This document shows, piece by piece, positions 33,555 to 42,512 of a stretch of DNA of 64,000 nucleotides (the stretch's first letter is position 1; each line of letters starts with the position of its first letter). Below the pieces are notes generated by a model. It had not been told where the DNA came from. It searched no databases and was given only the letters and a program-made list of their open reading frames with translations. The stretch is from assembly GCA_017302795.1 (NCBI GenBank), contig JAFLCB010000008.1, forward strand, positions 1 through 64,000. The letters run 5' to 3'. The position numbers and the translations under genes were made by a program. Source of the stretch: Deltaproteobacteria bacterium (GTDB lineage: Bacteria; Bdellovibrionota; Bdellovibrionia; Bdellovibrionales; JAMPXM01).

Positions 33555-34607
33555 ATGACTGAAGTAATTGTTGTCGTTGTTTGTCTCATGTTGAACGCTG
33601 TTTTTGCAGCCGTCGAAATGGCATTCGTAGCAGTCGGAAAGCCGGAACTTCGTCAGCGTGCGAAACGGGGCGACCCACGCGCAAAGTCGCTTCTCGACAT
33701 GCGTGAGAATCCGGAAAAAGCACTGTCAGTTATCCAGATCGGCATCTCTCTTGTCGGGGCGATTTCTGCGGCAGTGAGCGGCGCAGGCGCAGAAGAGTCG
33801 CTTTCACCATTTTTTGAATCCTATTTTGGGGTTTCTGAGGAATGGGCAGAGGCGCTAGCTATTGCGAGTGTCGTCTTGCCGCTGACCTATATCAGTGTCG
33901 TAATCGGTGAACTAGTGCCCAAATCGATAGCTCTAAAATACCCGAACAAAGTATTAAATTTTGGCGCTTTTGTATTGAAGCTAGGAATTTCGCTTTTTGG
34001 TCCAGTTGTCACACTGCTCGAAAAGTCTACCAAGTTTGTTATGAAAGTCTTCTTTCCACGGGTCGTTGTGCCTGAAGTTCTGGACGCTGAAAACAGTAGC
34101 CAAGTGGATCTCAGTGAACTTTCGAACGTTCATCGCCAATATATTTTGAATCTCGCACAGATTGAAAAAAAACGTATCAAGGACATCCTACTTCCTTGGG
34201 AAAATGTAGATTGGATTTCGAAGTCTGCTGCATTTGAAGAAGTGGCGGTCAAGGTGGTCAAATGTGGCCACACGCGGATTCCTGTTCTCGATTCTGAACA
34301 GCGTGTTGTTGGAATTTTGCACTCGAAGGAATTTCTCGCGTACGCGTCCGGTGGAAGTAACGATTGGCATTCCATACTGCGCGAAACGGTGAACGTTCGG
34401 CACAGTGATGATCTGCTGGGAACTTTGCGACGACTGCAAGAATCTAAAAAGCACATGGGAATCGTTTTTGACGGGTCCCACATATTGGGCGTAGTAACGA
34501 TCGAAGACATTCTCGAGGAGATCATCGGAGATATCTTCGATGAGGACGATGACGGTCTAGTAAGAAAACTTTTAGCCAATCGTATCGCTACGGCGCGCCC
34601 CACATAG
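33555..34607 (+). CDS. DUF21/CNNM transmembrane protein with CBS pair (HlyC/CorC family)
   Basis: A 350-residue inner-membrane protein. Residues 1-~170 form the DUF21/CNNM membrane domain (F-A-A-V-E-M-A-F near the start, I-G-I-S-L-V-G, V-I-G-E-L-V-P-K-S-I-A). Residues ~205-335 hold two CBS domains (H-T-R-I-P-V-L-D and K-H-M-G-I-V-F-D; I-E-D-I-L-E-E-I-I-G-D-I). The C-terminal CorC_HlyC domain found in longer relatives is missing. Family members are linked to magnesium or cobalt export and to divalent cation homeostasis, with CBS domains sensing nucleotides. It lies directly after the CusF-like gene on the same strand. Confidence 0.88.
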   Translation: MTEVIVVVVCLMLNAVFAAVEMAFVAVGKPELRQRAKRGDPRAKSLLDMRENPEKALSVIQIGISLVGAISAAVSGAGAEESLSPFFESYFGVSEEWAEALAIASVVLPLTYISVVIGELVPKSIALKYPNKVLNFGAFVLKLGISLFGPVVTLLEKSTKFVMKVFFPRVVVPEVLDAENSSQVDLSELSNVHRQYILNLAQIEKKRIKDILLPWENVDWISKSAAFEEVAVKVVKCGHTRIPVLDSEQRVVGILHSKEFLAYASGGSNDWHSILRETVNVRHSDDLLGTLRRLQESKKHMGIVFDGSHILGVVTIEDILEEIIGDIFDEDDDGLVRKLLANRIATARPT

Positions 34608-34624
34608 TAAAGCTCTCTAGCGTT

Positions 34625-35125
34625 CTAGCGGGCAACGCCGGTGCCTGAACTGCCTCGATCAGATCCCCCGCAGCCGAAGGTCTCGTCCGCAGATGGCAAT
34701 GGTTCCCGTGGAATGTCGGCGGGCTGGGGGGCCAGACTACGAGTTCTTACGCCACTTGCAGAAACGTTCGACTTCACGCGAACGGTGGTCGCCGGAAGCC
34801 CCTCTTGTTCGACTTTGTAAACGACAGAGGCTATCTCATATTTGGACGTTGTCTCAATGTAGAGAACGTAGACTTTCAGTTTTGGTTGTCCAACAAGCTG
34901 AATGGGAGTCGGCAAAACTTTGTTGGCGTTTGATTCATCAACGGTAGGAAACGGGACGTTGATGCTGTCATTCACTGTTACGTGGCCTGCGCGCAACATC
35001 ACGTTGCCGAAAGCCGCATGGCCGCCCATGCAAGCTTGTGCGAAATCTAGTGGAGCGAGACCGATTGCTACAAACCCGAATATAGCTGAAGTGGCGTAGA
35101 TCATGTGGCGCTTTAGTGAATGCAT
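34625..35125 (-). CDS. exported protein, unknown
   Basis: A 166-residue exported protein. The N-terminus is basic, with a hydrophobic segment ending near F-A-Q-A; Cys32 directly follows that site, but the preceding residues are not a clean lipobox. Residues ~45-120 look like beta strands (V-Y-V-L-Y-I-E, I-A-S-V-V-Y-K-V). The C-terminal 40 residues are a Pro/Ser/Gly-rich disordered tail with one further Cys. It converges on the DUF21/CBS gene and diverges from the gene at 35271. Family not recognised. Confidence 0.7.
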   Translation of the reverse strand: MHSLKRHMIYATSAIFGFVAIGLAPLDFAQACMGGHAAFGNVMLRAGHVTVNDSINVPFPTVDESNANKVLPTPIQLVGQPKLKVYVLYIETTSKYEIASVVYKVEQEGLPATTVRVKSNVSASGVRTRSLAPQPADIPREPLPSADETFGCGGSDRGSSGTGVAR

Positions 35126-35270
35126 TTTTACCTCGTTTGTCTCTTATCGAGAAAACCGAGCCCAGACTTTAGGACTACCTGTAAGGACCAGACTTACGAT
35201 CTCCACTCAACGGGATTTTGACGAGAGTCCCTGTTTAAACCGACCCTATCCGTAACCGGGGGTCTATTAG

Positions 35271-36191
35271 TTGAAATACATAACGTTAATTGGCGTGGGA
35301 CACATATTGATAACAATCATGCTTCTCGTGCCGGGCGCGCGAGGAGGGGTGGAACAAATCACTGACCATCGAGTGGAAAGTTTAAGTTGCAGCAAAATCA
35401 CGGCTGACTCTGTGGCAAAAGCATTGCGGAGTGAAGTTTTCGATTTGTCCCAGCACTTACCGGTTCGCAACTGGGCCTTTCGTTATGGCCTATATGATCT
35501 GGCCGGCTGTTGGTCACTTAGTCGATTTCAGCGCCTCTACTTTTATTTGCGAGAGCCTGGGCGCAAGCCAGCGTTTACGGATTTTTCTAATCAAGCCCGA
35601 GCGCGCGAGATGTACGAAGATGAGAACGAGTGGAAGCCATTTCCACTCAACAAGTATTGGTTCATACCAGACTTTGCAGATCCTCTTTGGGCGAAGTGGG
35701 AAAAGGGGACAGTGGAATCTGGTTGGTCGGGGCGGAAGCTTGAGCGCGGTTTAAAGCCCGATATAGAATACTACCAGGCTTTACGGTTTCATCAGCTCGA
35801 AAATATTCGGTATTTAAAAGGGCCTAATGAAAGAACGCGAGCCGAAAATGCGAAGCTGATAAATGAAATCAACGATCTCCTAAAAGCTGGTCGTCATCCG
35901 CTGATTTTGCTTCGTCCGGATCGATATTATCAACATGTCGTGCTTGCGAAGAGAATCGACTTCACGCCAACGGGTGCAACGATTTGGGTTTACGATTCGA
36001 ACTCACCGTGGATAGAAAAACCGGTTCATTGGCACCGCGCAGACCAAATGTTTTCTGCATTTGAAATCATCGATGGAATGCCAGTTCCCGATTCCAGAGC
36101 GTTCGTTGGGGTGTTCATTGTTGATCAAGACGAGAACGAGCGGCTTCTGGAAAGCCTAGCCGCGCACTACAAAAGCGAGTGCGCGAAGTAG
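35271..36191 (+). CDS. exported protein with possible papain/C39-like fold
   Basis: A 306-residue protein with an N-terminal signal or anchor segment (residues ~5-22). TTG start at 35271 with no clear ribosome binding site. Three segments are suggestive of a papain-like or C39-like cysteine peptidase: D-L-A-G-C80-W near the start of a helix, Y-Y-Q-H222-V-V-L in a strand, and W-V-Y-D242-S-N-S-P-W in the next strand. L-I-L-L-R-P-D before the His also fits the strand order of C39 domains. This is inference from spacing only; an inactive relative is possible. Neighbours are convergent or divergent, so there is no operon context. Confidence 0.65.
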   Translation: MKYITLIGVGHILITIMLLVPGARGGVEQITDHRVESLSCSKITADSVAKALRSEVFDLSQHLPVRNWAFRYGLYDLAGCWSLSRFQRLYFYLREPGRKPAFTDFSNQARAREMYEDENEWKPFPLNKYWFIPDFADPLWAKWEKGTVESGWSGRKLERGLKPDIEYYQALRFHQLENIRYLKGPNERTRAENAKLINEINDLLKAGRHPLILLRPDRYYQHVVLAKRIDFTPTGATIWVYDSNSPWIEKPVHWHRADQMFSAFEIIDGMPVPDSRAFVGVFIVDQDENERLLESLAAHYKSECAK

Positions 36192-36200
36192 TCCTCAGAG

Positions 36201-36923
36201 TCACAATGGAAGTCCGTCAGAATTAAAGGCGATGTTTTGTGCCTGTCCGTCTTTTGTCGTCCGGGACCATGAAGCTAAGCGGCCGTCTTGAGAGAATGTC
36301 ATCGTGTCATTTACGACTTCAAAGTCTGCGTGATATTTAACGATGATCGACGAACCGAGTTCCATGGACTTTGCACCGCAGACACTTTGGCTGGCGAGGA
36401 TACGAAGTTCAACCGCAGCATTATTGAGTCCCGCAAACTCGGCCCCCGCATTGATGTCAGGAAGCTTAACGTAACCTTGTGGATCGGCATCTGGGTGTCC
36501 TGGTCGCATTTCCAATTTGTGGGCCGATGATTTTTCGATGGCACAAAATGCTCCAGAAACTTTGCAGACAAGACTTTGCTTGAGATAGGGACCACCTTCC
36601 GGTGTTCGCGAGGTGTTTCGGTTTGCTAAATTCGAGGCGTGCACCGCCATCTTCAAAGCCGCACGACGCAAGTCCGCGCAATTGAACTTCGACAGATCGC
36701 CAACGTTATACTTGGTATCGACTTGAGTACCGGGACTTTTAAGGGCGGTCGTTTGTTTCGAGGCAAGCTCTGAGCCAGTGTCCGGCGATGCGAGCAGCGC
36801 GGACTTCGCGCCAAACGGACCTGGTTTGTAGGTCGCTCCCATAGCTCCAGTACAAAGTAATGTGAATGTAAGATTGACGAGAAGAAAGCGGCCAGCGTTT
36901 ATACGGAAATTTTTAACGTCCAT
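36201..36923 (-). CDS. exported protein, unknown
   Basis: A 240-residue exported protein. I chose ATG 36923 over the longer frame (36998) because an AAGGA ribosome binding site lies just upstream and the product then begins with a signal sequence (hydrophobic core L-L-V-N-L-T-F-T-L-L-C, cleavage near M-G-A). The mature part has an N-terminal Ser/Thr-rich linker, then a helix with N-C-A-D-L-R-R-A-A, two further cysteine pairs and beta strands. A 6-bp hairpin (GCTGAT/ATCAGC, 36949-36965) lies in its 5' leader. Convergent with the gene at 35271; no family recognised. Confidence 0.7.
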   Translation of the reverse strand: MDVKNFRINAGRFLLVNLTFTLLCTGAMGATYKPGPFGAKSALLASPDTGSELASKQTTALKSPGTQVDTKYNVGDLSKFNCADLRRAALKMAVHASNLANRNTSRTPEGGPYLKQSLVCKVSGAFCAIEKSSAHKLEMRPGHPDADPQGYVKLPDINAGAEFAGLNNAAVELRILASQSVCGAKSMELGSSIIVKYHADFEVVNDTMTFSQDGRLASWSRTTKDGQAQNIAFNSDGLPL

Positions 36924-37122
36924 TTGAGAGTCCTTTGGTTGCCGGTTAGCTGATTGCCGATCAGCATTAAGTTGAGCAAATCTTAAACGCCATTTCAAGA
37001 AGGCACTTCATAGATAGGTCCGAAAGCCTTATAATAGAGTTGGAAGATGTTTTGTCGCAACAGCCCGTAAGGCTCCCACGCAAGCCTAAATAAAGAAGCC
37101 GAACCAGCAAAGAAAGACAAGC

Positions 37123-38199
37123 ATGAGCGAACTCAACGGAAAACTAGATCAGTTTATGGATGCGGGTTTAAAGGCGGTGTCGCGCTCGCGTTCGATTTTT
37201 TATACTAGCCAGGGATTGATTTTACCCTTGATCGATATGCTGGTCCACCAGCGCCGTCCAAGGCTTCCGACAGACGATCCCAAACTTTTTCAGATTGCAC
37301 GTAAATCGCTTCATGATCTTCTAGAAGCAGACGTCGCAAGAATTCGGAATGGAGTTTACCCGGTTGATGTTCTGCGATTTGAATCTCCGATAAAACATTT
37401 TTTGAGAATTCCGGTGTTGTTCCGGGAAGGTGTAAAGGCGGCGCTTAGAAAACGCGGGAGGAAGTCCCAAGTCTTCGGCGAGAATGCGAAAGACCTACTC
37501 AGTGATGTGCCTGAATACTACCGCAGAAATTTCCACTTTCAACCGGACGGATATCTTTCGGACCTTTCGGCCGATCTCTACGAGCATCAGGTGGAAGTGT
37601 TATTTGCGGGCGCAGCCGACTCTATGCGCAGATTGATCATCGAGCCGATGAAGAACCATTTCGCGAAGCTAGGTGCAAGCTCAGACGGCGAAGGATTGCA
37701 CTTTCTTGAAGTTGGCGCGGGAACCGGAAGGGCCACGCTATTTACGCGTTTGGCATTTCCCAAAGCTAAAATCGCCGTTGTCGATCTCAGTGGTCCGTAT
37801 TTGAAGCGGGCTCAATATGCTCTAAAGAGTTTTCCTCGACATGATTTTCTTGAGGCTCCAGCCGAAAATTTGCCCTTCGGCCCAAAGCATTTTGACGCCG
37901 TTTATTCGGTGTTCCTTTTTCACGAGCTCCCAATGGAGGTTCGCCGAGCAGTTTTGTCGGAAGGTCATAGAGTATTAAAGGCGGGCGGCTTTTATGGTCT
38001 CGTCGACAGTTTGCAGCGGGGTGATGTAACTGAATTCGACGACGCTCTCGAGCAGTTCCCGGTAGAGTACCATGAGCCATTTTATCGAAACTATATCCAG
38101 AATCAAATGTCGAATCTTCTGATCGAAGCAGGGTTCAAGATCGAAGAGCAAGGCACCGGTTTCTTTTCAAAGTTTGTGGCGGCTAAGAAGCAAGAATAA
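37123..38199 (+). CDS. class I SAM-dependent methyltransferase
   Basis: A 358-residue cytoplasmic methyltransferase. Residues 1-~185 are a helical N-terminal domain not found in minimal enzymes. Residues ~192-345 are the Rossmann-like methyltransferase: motif I F-L-E-V-G-A-G-T-G-R (about 195-204), acidic residue at the end of strand 2 (V-V-D-L-S), then A-P-A-E-N-L-P-F, and D-A-V-Y-S-V-F-L-F-H-E-L, and H-R-V-L-K-A-G-G. The latter part resembles UbiE/Methyltransf_11 enzymes acting on small molecules or lipids. Substrate unknown. Single gene, convergent with the GYF/TPR gene 9 bp away. Confidence 0.86.
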   Translation: MSELNGKLDQFMDAGLKAVSRSRSIFYTSQGLILPLIDMLVHQRRPRLPTDDPKLFQIARKSLHDLLEADVARIRNGVYPVDVLRFESPIKHFLRIPVLFREGVKAALRKRGRKSQVFGENAKDLLSDVPEYYRRNFHFQPDGYLSDLSADLYEHQVEVLFAGAADSMRRLIIEPMKNHFAKLGASSDGEGLHFLEVGAGTGRATLFTRLAFPKAKIAVVDLSGPYLKRAQYALKSFPRHDFLEAPAENLPFGPKHFDAVYSVFLFHELPMEVRRAVLSEGHRVLKAGGFYGLVDSLQRGDVTEFDDALEQFPVEYHEPFYRNYIQNQMSNLLIEAGFKIEEQGTGFFSKFVAAKKQE

Positions 38200-38208
38200 G
38201 TTGGCGCA

Positions 38209-39972
38209 TTATTTGGCGACGTCGGGTTCTTGTTCTTTCTTGAGTTCTGCTTTTATCTCTGCTTTTATCTCGGCGGGAACTCGCCGATTGGAAATTTCCG
38301 TCAGGACAAACCTGGCAAGCTTTGAGCTGTCAGCAAAGTTAGGATTCTCGCTTAATATTTTTTCTGCTCCTTCGAGATCGCCCGATGAGAAAAGTGTCGA
38401 GGAATAAAGAGATCCGAAGATTGGGTCCTTGTTATTCACAGTGAAAGCGTACTTTGCGAACGGAAGTGCGTGAGTGGCACCGTGACTTCGGGACAAGCAA
38501 GCAGCATAAAACGCAGCGCTGAACCCGCTGACAGGTGGTTGATTGTAGACGGTGGCGCAGTGCTTAACAAGTCGATCCCATTGCGCAAAATCGTCTTCAA
38601 GATCGGATTTAATTTTCAAACTGTCCGAGGTAATTGGCTCGTCAATCAACTCGATGGCTGATGTTTGAAAGCCGTCTTTGTTTCCGAGGTAAAAGTCACC
38701 TATCGCTTTAATGAATAGAAGCCTGTCGCGTCCACTTTTTACAGTTGGAAGGGCTTCTGTGACGAGCGACAAAGCAGCATTGGTTCTCGTCATGGTCGGC
38801 TCTACCCGATTGGTGTTCGGCACTTTCGCTGCTTCGGTCTTTGTTTTGTTGTCCAACACCAGAGCGGTTTCAAATAGATGAATAAGTGTAATTGCCCTGT
38901 CGCTGCTACTGGTACTGGGAAGCTGCAACGCTTTTAAAAAAAATCGTTCGGCTTCTTCAAAGTTTCCCTTTCGTATATTTAAAATTCCCACTCCGTGCAA
39001 CGTGCTGAAGAGCTCCACATGTTGCAATGATTCTGAGTATTGTGCCGTGGCTAAATCTAGGTCGCCGGCGGCCACTGAAAACGCAGCTGAAATCGCGTAA
39101 GCTCGTGCACGGTTTGAGCTGTCGAGGTTCATCGTCAAAGCTTGTTTGATTGCCAGTTGACCTGCGCTATGGTTTTTTCCTTTAAGATGCGACTCAGCCA
39201 GTGCTAGAAGTTCTTCGGCAGAAGCACTTTTGACGAGACCTTTTTCGTCGGCTGTAGTTGCAGCTTTTTTATATTCGCCTTTGGCGCGAGCATCGGCTTC
39301 AGTTTTTGCTTTTAATACTAAAGCGGCTTGCTCTTCATGATCCTTATAGGTGGCGTAGCCGAGGGTTCCGGCGAGACCGCCAATCAGCAACACCGCGCTT
39401 GCAATTGCGATTTTCCGGTGGCGAACGTTTCCGCTGAACATTTCTCTTACCGAAAATTTCTTTTGCGGTTTGGAAATAAAGACGTTTTGATCGTCGGGGT
39501 GATCCTCTTCGTCATTTCCTTCGCGTTCGATGACAACTGTTTTTCGTTTCAGCAAAATTTCTTTTTTAATCGCGTTCAGCTTTTGGATGTTTGCCGTTAG
39601 CTCTTCCAGTTGCCTCGCGTGATCAAGCTGTTCTGAGATTCCTTCGATTGCGCCAGTGTGCACATTATTGAAATTAACTTCGCTAGCTTCGAACGGAGTA
39701 TCGCCGGCCGCGGGGTGCATCTGTCCGACGACTTCTGTTTTTCCAGTGTAGGCGCGAATGCGGCTATTGACCAATTCTTCAAAAAACGTGACGTTGCAGA
39801 TCGCTTTCCAATTTCTTCGATCGGAAGATACGCGCGACATGACAGTTAGCTCGTCTGAGATTACACGAGCTAGCACTTTCTCCGCGGGCATTGGGCCGAC
39901 TATTTGCCCTTTAGTTTGGACAAACCAACGGTCGAGTACTTCTTCGTTTTTTTCACTGTTTGAGTGCGACAT
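38209..39972 (-). CDS. GYF-like domain / transmembrane / TPR protein
   Basis: A 587-residue protein. Residues ~14-65 form a GYF_2-like domain (W-F-V-Q-T-K-G-Q-I-V-G-P-M then W-K-A-I), normally a peptide-binding module. A coiled coil with many Lys/Glu (about 115-150) leads to one transmembrane span near residue 190 (A-I-A-S-A-V-L-L-I-G-G-L-A-G). The rest is a series of TPR-like helical pairs (e.g. A-E-E-L-L-A-L-A-E-S-H-L; G-N-F-E-E-A-E-R-F-F-L-K-A-L). The N-terminal domain is probably cytoplasmic and the repeats periplasmic. Near the C-terminus a 12-bp tandem duplication (38246-38269) encodes A-E-I-K twice. A scaffold role is likely; the partner is unknown. Confidence 0.8.
   Translation of the reverse strand: MSHSNSEKNEEVLDRWFVQTKGQIVGPMPAEKVLARVISDELTVMSRVSSDRRNWKAICNVTFFEELVNSRIRAYTGKTEVVGQMHPAAGDTPFEASEVNFNNVHTGAIEGISEQLDHARQLEELTANIQKLNAIKKEILLKRKTVVIEREGNDEEDHPDDQNVFISKPQKKFSVREMFSGNVRHRKIAIASAVLLIGGLAGTLGYATYKDHEEQAALVLKAKTEADARAKGEYKKAATTADEKGLVKSASAEELLALAESHLKGKNHSAGQLAIKQALTMNLDSSNRARAYAISAAFSVAAGDLDLATAQYSESLQHVELFSTLHGVGILNIRKGNFEEAERFFLKALQLPSTSSSDRAITLIHLFETALVLDNKTKTEAAKVPNTNRVEPTMTRTNAALSLVTEALPTVKSGRDRLLFIKAIGDFYLGNKDGFQTSAIELIDEPITSDSLKIKSDLEDDFAQWDRLVKHCATVYNQPPVSGFSAAFYAACLSRSHGATHALPFAKYAFTVNNKDPIFGSLYSSTLFSSGDLEGAEKILSENPNFADSSKLARFVLTEISNRRVPAEIKAEIKAELKKEQEPDVAK
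38246..38269. repeat. perfect 12-bp tandem duplication in a gene 3' end
   Basis: Two identical 12-bp units (38246-38257 and 38258-38269), in frame, near the 3' end of the GYF/TPR gene; they encode a repeated four-residue A-E-I-K unit about 12 residues before the stop. Confidence 0.8.
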
Positions 39973-40039
39973 GTCGTCTCAAGTTTCGGCAGACTGTAGC
40001 CACTTCTCGAGTTCCAGAAGACAAAGGTCGAGGCCTAAG

Positions 40040-40102
40040 CCTATCCAAATCAGGCACTGGCCTATTCAAATCAGGCACTGGCCTGTTCAGATCAGGCACT
40101 GG
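40040..40102. repeat. 21-bp tandem repeat, three copies, covering the pilT stop
   Basis: Units at 40040-40060, 40061-40081 and 40082-40102 differ at only one to three positions; six bases of a fourth unit follow inside pilT. The unit nearest pilT contains its last codons and TGA, so each unit repeats a stop codon. The block fills most of the gap between pilT and the GYF/TPR gene. There are no unique spacers, so it is not a CRISPR array. Confidence 0.92.
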
Positions 40103-41129
40103 CCTGTTGCATGAAATTAGCCGCAGTGGCCTGCGAGATAGCTCCGCTATTGAGTAGCAGCTTGACGGAGGTCTCGTAGGTCATCATTCCATGACGCGCA
40201 TTGGTCTGCATGATCGAGGGAATCTGAAAGGTTTTATTTTCGCGAATCAAATTTCGAATTGATGAAATCGCGATCATCACTTCTAACGCGGGCACCATTC
40301 CAGCCATATCGCTTCGAGGTAGTAGAGTTTGCGCAATAACACCCAACAGACTTTCGGAGAGCATGACTCTGACTTGTGGCTGCTGTTCTGGCGGAAACGA
40401 GTCCACGATTCGGTCAACGGATTTCGCAGCATTGTTCGTATGTAAAGTTGCAAAAACTAAGTGGCCTGTTTCGGCGGCAGTGAGAGCAAGGGACATTGTC
40501 TTATAGTCTCGCATCTCTCCAACCATGATGACATCTGGGTCTTCGCGAAGTGCTGCCCGTAAGGCTCCATGAAAAGACTTAGTATGCGGTCCAACCTCTC
40601 GTTGGTTGATGAGACAGTTCTTACCCGTGTGAACATATTCGATTGGGTCTTCGATCGTGATAATGTGTTCTTTTCGAGTATTGTTAATATGGGTGATCAA
40701 GGCCGCAAGTGTCGTGGACTTTCCTGACCCGGTTGGCCCAGTCACAAGAACCAGGCCGCGAACATTGTCGGCAAGAAATCGCAAGGTTTCGGGAAGTGCG
40801 AGTTCCTCGAGCGTGCGAATGTGTTCTTGAACAAAGCGATAAACGGCTCCTACGCCACCATATTGAATAAACGCGTTCGCGCGAAAACGTCCAACGCCTT
40901 CGATCTTGTAGCTCCAATCGAGTTCGAGCTTGCGTTTGAATGTTTTGATTTGGTTGTCGTTCATCGTTGCGAAGACGAGCTTTTCTGCAGCTTGCGGAGA
41001 AAGCGGCGGCATATTTAAGCGAAGCATGTGCCCGTGCAATCGAATGAAGGGGGGGTAAGTCGCGGAAATGTGAAGATCCGATGCGCCCTGCTTCACCATC
41101 ATCGAAAAAAGCTGTTCAATACCCGCCAT
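40092..41129 (-). CDS. pilT: type IV pilus retraction ATPase PilT
   Basis: A 345-residue hexameric ATPase that powers retraction of type IV pili. Residues 131-139 G-P-T-G-S-G-K-S-T are Walker A; the Asp box T-I-E-D-P-I-E lies at 158-164; Walker B is V-I-M-V-G-E-M-R-D (200-208) with catalytic E205; the His box T-G-H-L-V-F-A-T-L-H is at 221-230. The C-terminal S-I-R-N-L-I-R-E-N-K-T segment matches PilT rather than PilB, as does the length. No other pilus genes are in the window. The 3' end is covered by tandem repeats. Confidence 0.94.
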   Translation of the reverse strand: MAGIEQLFSMMVKQGASDLHISATYPPFIRLHGHMLRLNMPPLSPQAAEKLVFATMNDNQIKTFKRKLELDWSYKIEGVGRFRANAFIQYGGVGAVYRFVQEHIRTLEELALPETLRFLADNVRGLVLVTGPTGSGKSTTLAALITHINNTRKEHIITIEDPIEYVHTGKNCLINQREVGPHTKSFHGALRAALREDPDVIMVGEMRDYKTMSLALTAAETGHLVFATLHTNNAAKSVDRIVDSFPPEQQPQVRVMLSESLLGVIAQTLLPRSDMAGMVPALEVMIAISSIRNLIRENKTFQIPSIMQTNARHGMMTYETSVKLLLNSGAISQATAANFMQQASA

Positions 41130-41210
41130 TGAAAAAAGGTATCACGCTGCAATCGGGAGTTGGCAGTCCAGGTTGTGTCGAGCGCGCCTCTGGTCGGTGT
41201 GGTAATGTAT

Positions 41211-41245
41211 AAAAAAAAGAGACAGATTTGTTGCCAAACCTGTCT
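41211..41245 (-). terminator. Rho-independent terminator after rpmG
   Basis: On the minus strand an 11-bp stem (41235-41245 with 41220-41230, one G-U pair, 4-nt loop) is followed by C and eight T (A-run 41211-41218 on the plus strand). It lies 55 bp downstream of rpmG and separates it from pilT. Textbook structure. Confidence 0.9.
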
Positions 41246-41299
41246 ACTTTGAAATGCGCTCTACTGATCGACGAAATTCGACCCGTTGATCGGCCAGAC

Positions 41300-41479
41300 T
41301 TACTTCAGTTCGCGGTGAACTGTGTGGCGCTTCATCGAAGGATTGTACTTCTTCTTTTCAAGTCGCTCGGGATGAGTCTGTGTGTTCTTTGTCGTAGTGT
41401 AGCGAGACGGCGATTTGCCTTCTTTGCGGGACTCAGTGCACTCAAGTGTGATAATTCGGACTTTGCCCTTCTTTGCCAT
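41300..41479 (-). CDS. rpmG: 50S ribosomal protein L33
   Basis: A 59-residue ribosomal protein, easily missed by length cut-offs. The product starts [15 protein letters not shown], then has S-R-Y-T-T-T-K-N and ends [18 protein letters not shown]. These match L33: the Y-T-T-x-K-N segment, then L-E-x-K-K-Y-x-P and the H-T-V-H-R-E end. Only one cysteine is present, so it is of the zinc-free type. The ATG at 41479 is preceded by a GAGGAG sequence. A strong terminator follows, so it is probably monocistronic. No tRNA gene, which sometimes accompanies rpmG, was seen nearby. Confidence 0.94.
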   Translation of the reverse strand: MAKKGKVRIITLECTESRKEGKSPSRYTTTKNTQTHPERLEKKKYNPSMKRHTVHRELK

Positions 41480-41620
41480 CGAACCGTACTCCTCAGAATT
41501 TAAAAAAGAATTCGAATGTTTACCACAGGACGGACGCTTAAGGGAAGGGTTATGTGAGACCCACTGGTTTGGCTTGTCCCATTGCCCATTCTGGAGGCGT
41601 AGTCCTCTAGTGGATCGAAA

Positions 41621-42364
41621 TTATTCGACTTTTGCGTGATCCTGGGGGGTCACGAGACCCTCAAATTGCCGCTGGATCTCTTCCGCTAGCAGCTTCACTG
41701 CCGCTTCTTTGGATTTTTCGACCAGGGGTTTCTCGTCCAACCACGCCAGCGGCGCAGTTTCGGAAGTGGTTTCTTCGGCCTCTGCGGTCATATAGAGAAA
41801 TCCATTTCGCACATCCCAAAGGCTGGCTTGGGTTAAAAACAAGGCGTCAATCGTCGAAGCGGGTACGAAAAGCGCGGTTACCAATGCAGCATAGGTCCAG
41901 CCTAGTTTTCCCGTGTACCGATCAATCGAACTCGTGCCTGACACGACGAGCAGTGCATCTGCACCCTGCTTGGCGGCGGCCAATCGCAAGTCCTCGATTC
42001 GCTCTCCGGTGCTGTCTTGCGTGATTAGCTCCCGGGCCAATGGGAATACAGCTGAAATTTCCTCCTTTGATTTTAAACTTTGTTCGAGTTGGTAAACAGC
42101 TCGTTTTTCTGTTTCTTTCCAGCGCCATTGGCGGCTCTCGTTTGGCCGGTTTGAACCGATAGGCTCTCGGAAGTAGACAGCAACTCGAAAGGGTTTGGGG
42201 AGTTGGGGTTTTTTTGCGAGCGCTGCTGCGATCTCGGCACTTTCGATGGTGGAAGCGGGAATCAATGATTGTCGCAACTCGCCGCGGTTGAAGCCCTGGC
42301 TAGACGCGCAGCCGAGAAATAGAACCGAGGTCGCCAAGGTGATCGCCTTTAGATATGAACTCAT
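41621..42364 (-). CDS. lipoprotein, unknown
   Basis: A 247-residue lipoprotein with lipobox L-F-L-G-C19. The mature part begins with a short linker; residues ~58-160 read V-A-V-Y-F-R-E-P, R-A-V-Y-Q-L-E-Q-S-L and A-A-A-K-Q-G-A-D-A-L-L-V-V-S-G, an alternating helix-strand pattern seen in outer-membrane accessory lipoproteins that include an A-D-A-L-L strand near the end of an alpha/beta domain. One hydrophobic segment near residue 165 (Y-A-A-L-V-T-A-L-F-V-P) could be membrane-associated. The ATG is preceded by an AAAGGAG-type site. Divergent from the CysQ-like gene. No function known. Confidence 0.76.
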   Translation of the reverse strand: MSSYLKAITLATSVLFLGCASSQGFNRGELRQSLIPASTIESAEIAAALAKKPQLPKPFRVAVYFREPIGSNRPNESRQWRWKETEKRAVYQLEQSLKSKEEISAVFPLARELITQDSTGERIEDLRLAAAKQGADALLVVSGTSSIDRYTGKLGWTYAALVTALFVPASTIDALFLTQASLWDVRNGFLYMTAEAEETTSETAPLAWLDEKPLVEKSKEAAVKLLAEEIQRQFEGLVTPQDHAKVE

Positions 42365-42512
42365 TTTGCTTAACTCCTTTAAGTTTCCTACATTAGGACG
42401 TCAGGTTCGGCGGCCTCACAAGTGATTCCCACTTTGCAGCTGCCGCGAATCCCCTTTGTGTGGTCCAAATTCGGATCATGTGACCCGCACAAGAAGAGCA
42501 GGGAAGGAAGCG

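Noticed and set aside
40040-40102. Regular 21-bp repeats resembling a small CRISPR array
   Set aside because: The units are directly adjacent with no unique spacers, and they overlap the pilT stop codon; this is a tandem duplication.
41480-41620. tRNA gene upstream of rpmG
   Set aside because: Inspection of both strands shows no cloverleaf, T-loop consensus or CCA-adjacent acceptor stem.
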